Below, piece by piece: positions 61,813 to 64,000 of a DNA stretch of 64,000 nucleotides. Within the stretch, counting starts at the first letter, position 1. Every line of letters begins with the position of its first letter. A program made the position numbers and the translations under genes. The notes under the pieces are model-generated. The model was not told the origin of the DNA. It saw nothing but the letters and a program-made list of their open reading frames with translations, and did no database searches. The stretch comes from Aristolochia californica (taxonomy: Eukaryota; Streptophyta; Magnoliopsida; Piperales; Aristolochiaceae): positions 20,269,237 to 20,333,236 of the forward strand of contig JARWKL010000009.1 of NCBI GenBank assembly GCA_029961685.1, given 5' to 3'.

Positions 61813-64000
61813 ACCTACGGATCCAAAACCTTTTAACAAGAATAACAAACCGCTCATTAAATTCTCAAGTGAAGGTGCGATGTAATATTTACTTGAGTCA
61901 AACAAGGCATTATTTTGCCCATTTACAAAAACCTGACCTAACGATCATTGATGATTGTAAAGTGATTTATCATGCGTAACGGGCAATATTTTTGTAAGGA
62001 ATGACTTATGGGTTAGGATTCAACACTCAGTTAAAATTCCCCCGCCTCCCCCTTTTCCCGACGATTGCAATACCAGATATATAAAAACTAAAATGAGTTT
62101 AAAATCCCTAAAAACTACATAAACTTTTTGGAAATATCTCTTTCTCAATTTGTGCATTGTGTATTTCCTTTTTAGATGAATACTTTTTTCTTAAATCAAA
62201 ACTTAAGTTTTCACTTTTTGCTTCTTCTCATAGAAAAAAAAGAGAATAGATGACAACGAAATGAAAATTTTAGAGTTTGTGTAAGGAAAAAATTTAAAAC
62301 AATAACAAATGTACGTAAATAAAATTTATTCATACGCCAAAAATGAGCACAAAAGTTTTGTTATCCAAGTTTGGGAAATTTCACTAGTTCAACAACCCCA
62401 ATAGCTTTGAATTTGATAAGAAAGTGATTTTTCTACACATGCTTTTAAAAATTGATATGCATACTTGAAACATGTTAAAGATGCAAATGACCTACGGATC
62501 CGAACCTTTTACATATAATAATAATCCGCTCAATAAATTCTCAAGTGAAGGTGCGATGTGATATTTACCTGAGTCAAACAAGCCATTATTTTGCCCATTT
62601 ACAAAAAGCTCACCTAACGATCATTGATGATTGTAAAGTGATTTATCATGCATAACGGGCTATATTTTTGTATGGAATGACTTATCGGTTGGGATTCAAC
62701 ACTCAGTTAAAATTTCCCCGGCTCCCCCTTTTCCCGACGATTGCGACACCTTATATATAAAAAATAAAAAGAGTTTACAATCCCGAAAAATTACAAACAA
62801 TTTATGGAAATATCTCTCTCTAAATTTGTGCATTGCGCATTTCCATTTTAGATGTATACTTTTTTATTAAATCAAAACATGAGTTTTCACTTTTCCTTTC
62901 TTCTCGTAGACAAAAAAGATAATAGATGACAACAAAATGAAAATTTTATAGTTTGTGTACGGAAAAAATTTAAAACAATAAAAAATGTAAGTAAATAAAA
63001 TTTATTCACACACCACAAATGAGCACAAAAGTTTTGTTATCCAAGTTATGGAAATTTCACTAGTTCAACAACCCCAATAGCTTTGAATTTGATAAGAAAG
63101 AGATTTTTCTACACATGCTTTTAAAATTGATATGCATACTTGAAACATGTTAATGATGCAAATAACCTACGGATCCGAACCTTTTAAATATAATAATAAT
63201 CCGCTCATTAAATTCTCAAGTGAAGGTGCGATGTGATATTTACCTGAGTTAAACAAGCCATTATTTTGTCCATTTACAAAAAGCTCACCTAATGATCATT
63301 GATGATTGTAAAGTGATTTATCATGCAGAACGGGCTATATTTTTGTATGGAATGACTTATGGGTTGGGATTCAACACTCAGTAAAAATTTCCCCAGTTCC
63401 CCCTTTTCTCGACGATTGCGAAACCTTATATATAAAAACTAAAAAGAGTTTACAATCCCTAAAAATTACAAACAATTTTTGGAAATCTCTCTCTCTAAAT
63501 TTGTGCATTGCGCATTTCTATTTTAGATGTATACTTTTTTCTTAAATCAAAACATGAGTTTTCACTTTTCCTTTCATCTAGTAGACAAAAAAGAGAATAG
63601 ATGACAACGAAATGAAAATTTTAGAGTTTGTGTATGGAAAAAATTTAAAGCAATAACAAATGTAAGTAAATAAAATTTATTCACACACCAAAAATGAGCA
63701 CAAAAGTTTTGTTATCCAAGTTTAGGAAATTTCACTAGTTCAACAACCCCAATAGCTTTGAATTTGATAAGAAAGAGATTTTTCTACACATGCTTTTAAA
63801 AATTCATATGCATACTTGAGACATGTTAAAGATGCAAATGACCTACGGATCTGAACCTTTTAAAGATAAAAATAATCCGTTCATTAAATTCTCAAGTGAA
63901 CATGTGGTGGGATATTTACCCGAGTCAAACAAAAGTTTATTTGGCTTATTTACAAAAAGCTCACCTAACGATCATTGATGATTGTAAAGTGATTTAGTAT
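61813..64000 (+). repeat. Locally homogenised subtype at the right edge (u92-u95)
   Basis: All four heads read ACCTACGGATC. u93-u95 also share GATCCGAACC or GATCTGAACC, the core AATAATCCG, ATGAGCACAAAAG and AAAGCTCACC; u92-u94 share GAAGGTGCGATGT. Lengths are 677, 675, 676 and a 160 bp remainder. They look like a small recent amplification that probably continues past the window. Confidence 0.8.

Larger units (their letters stand above)
1..64000 (+). repeat. Tandem satellite array, ~675 bp unit, fills the window
   Basis: Head-to-tail repeat with no interruption. Unit starts are defined at the ACCTATGGATCC motif and numbered u1-u95. Landmarks in order, by approximate unit phase: BamHI-type motif at 1; CCATTATTTTGCCC near 90; GACCTAACGATCATTGATG near 125; ATGCGTAACGGGCC near 165; a pyrimidine tract CCTCCCCTTTTCCC near 235; TATATAAAAAC near 265; TCTCTCTCTATA near 315; GCATTGTGCATTTCC near 345; CATCTCGTAGAC near 410; TTATTCACACACCACAAATG near 520; GTTTGGGAAATTCCACTAG near 570; ATGGATATGCATGC near 640. 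All units read the same way and both ends are open. Family not recognised; a eukaryotic heterochromatic (centromeric, pericentromeric or subtelomeric) satellite is the natural reading. The + strand is only the reading direction used here, not evidence of transcription. Confidence 0.98.
46927..64000 (+). repeat. Second subfamily, units u70-u95
   Basis: Unit starts: 46927, 47600, 48273, 48947, 49623, 50300, 50975, 51648, 52325, 53000, 53674, 54343, 55019, 55777, 56454, 57130, 57808, 58485, 59162, 59839, 60513, 61190, 61813, 62490, 63165, 63841 (last one cut by the window end). Diagnostic differences from all units to the left: GAGTTTACAATCCC for GAGGTTTAAATCCC, TTTGTTATCCAAG for TTTGTCATCCAAG, GACTTATGGGTT for GACTTTTGGGTT, TTTACCCGAGTC, AAATTTGTGCATTG, and an extra C in the pyrimidine tract. 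Period and orientation are unchanged. Confidence 0.92.

Noticed and set aside
1335..61979. Recurring 60-100 codon open frames on the + strand starting near unit heads (for example 1335-1520, 23419-23604, 41552-41737)
   Set aside because: They sit at the same phase of the satellite unit, are broken by frameshifts or stops in many sister units (for example at 33498-33680), end at a repeat-phase stop, and show no family motif. Similar open frames appear on the opposite strand. They are repeat by-products.
1..64000. CRISPR array
   Set aside because: The repeat is ~675 bp and continuous, without a short repeat/unique spacer alternation.
1..64000. CENP-B box
   Set aside because: The nearest stretch (GCGTAACGGG) lacks the TTCG and the A at the required spacing of the primate motif.
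1..64000. Interstitial plant-type telomere repeat (CCCTAAA)
   Set aside because: Only one CCCTAAA heptamer per unit within ATCCCTAAAAATTA; there is no tandem run and the motif changes in many units.
1..64000. rDNA spacer subrepeats or 5S rDNA array
   Set aside because: No rRNA gene sequence or Pol III internal control region is recognisable in the unit, and spacer subrepeats are normally interrupted by genes.

Overview
The whole 64 kb window is one uninterrupted tandem satellite-DNA array. I find no gene, tRNA, rRNA, transposon or unique-sequence island in it. The repeat unit is about 675 bp (most units 668-678 bp), visibly AT-rich, and always in the same orientation. Using the conserved motif ACCTATGGATCC (or its recognisable variants) as phase 1, I count 95 unit starts, u1 at base 1 to u95 at base 63841. 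Both window ends lie inside the array, so its true length is unknown. Kilobase-scale satellite arrays with higher-order structure are a eukaryotic feature of centromeric, pericentromeric or subtelomeric heterochromatin. A plant is plausible (AT-rich, long monomer, CpG-decay pattern), but I do not recognise the family and cannot name the organism.

Layout. (1) 1-4733: a near-perfect two-unit higher-order repeat with a 1352 bp period, apparently the most recently amplified part. (2) 4734-23436: diverged single units, interrupted by two copies of the same rearranged unit (a 350 bp truncated monomer at 8705-9054 and again at 11645-11994), plus an 18-base C run and a 22-base A run. (3) 23437-43123: a higher-order domain built of three unit types (here A, B, C; about 675, 670 and 673 bp; trimer about 2017 bp). 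The order is scrambled by chimeric units, and a 3.4 kb block is repeated at 4042 bp spacing. (4) 43124-43210: a small scar (a 44/43 bp tandem duplication replacing about 114 bp) exactly where the A/B/C domain ends. (5) 43211-46926: a third local subtype. (6) About 47.0 kb to the end: a distinct subfamily with its own diagnostic substitutions, an 83 bp internal tandem duplication at 55462-55627, a 53 bp deletion near 61587 and a locally homogenised subtype from 61813 on.

Nothing here works as a gene set. The 60-100 codon open frames that recur on both strands are by-products of the repeat and have period-linked positions, so none is called as coding. The biology visible is array evolution: local amplification, within-unit crossovers that change the order of unit types, long-range segment copying (12,780 bp offset), and CpG transitions suggestive of cytosine methylation. 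Period, offsets and differences were counted by eye from the sequence; no alignment or database search was run.
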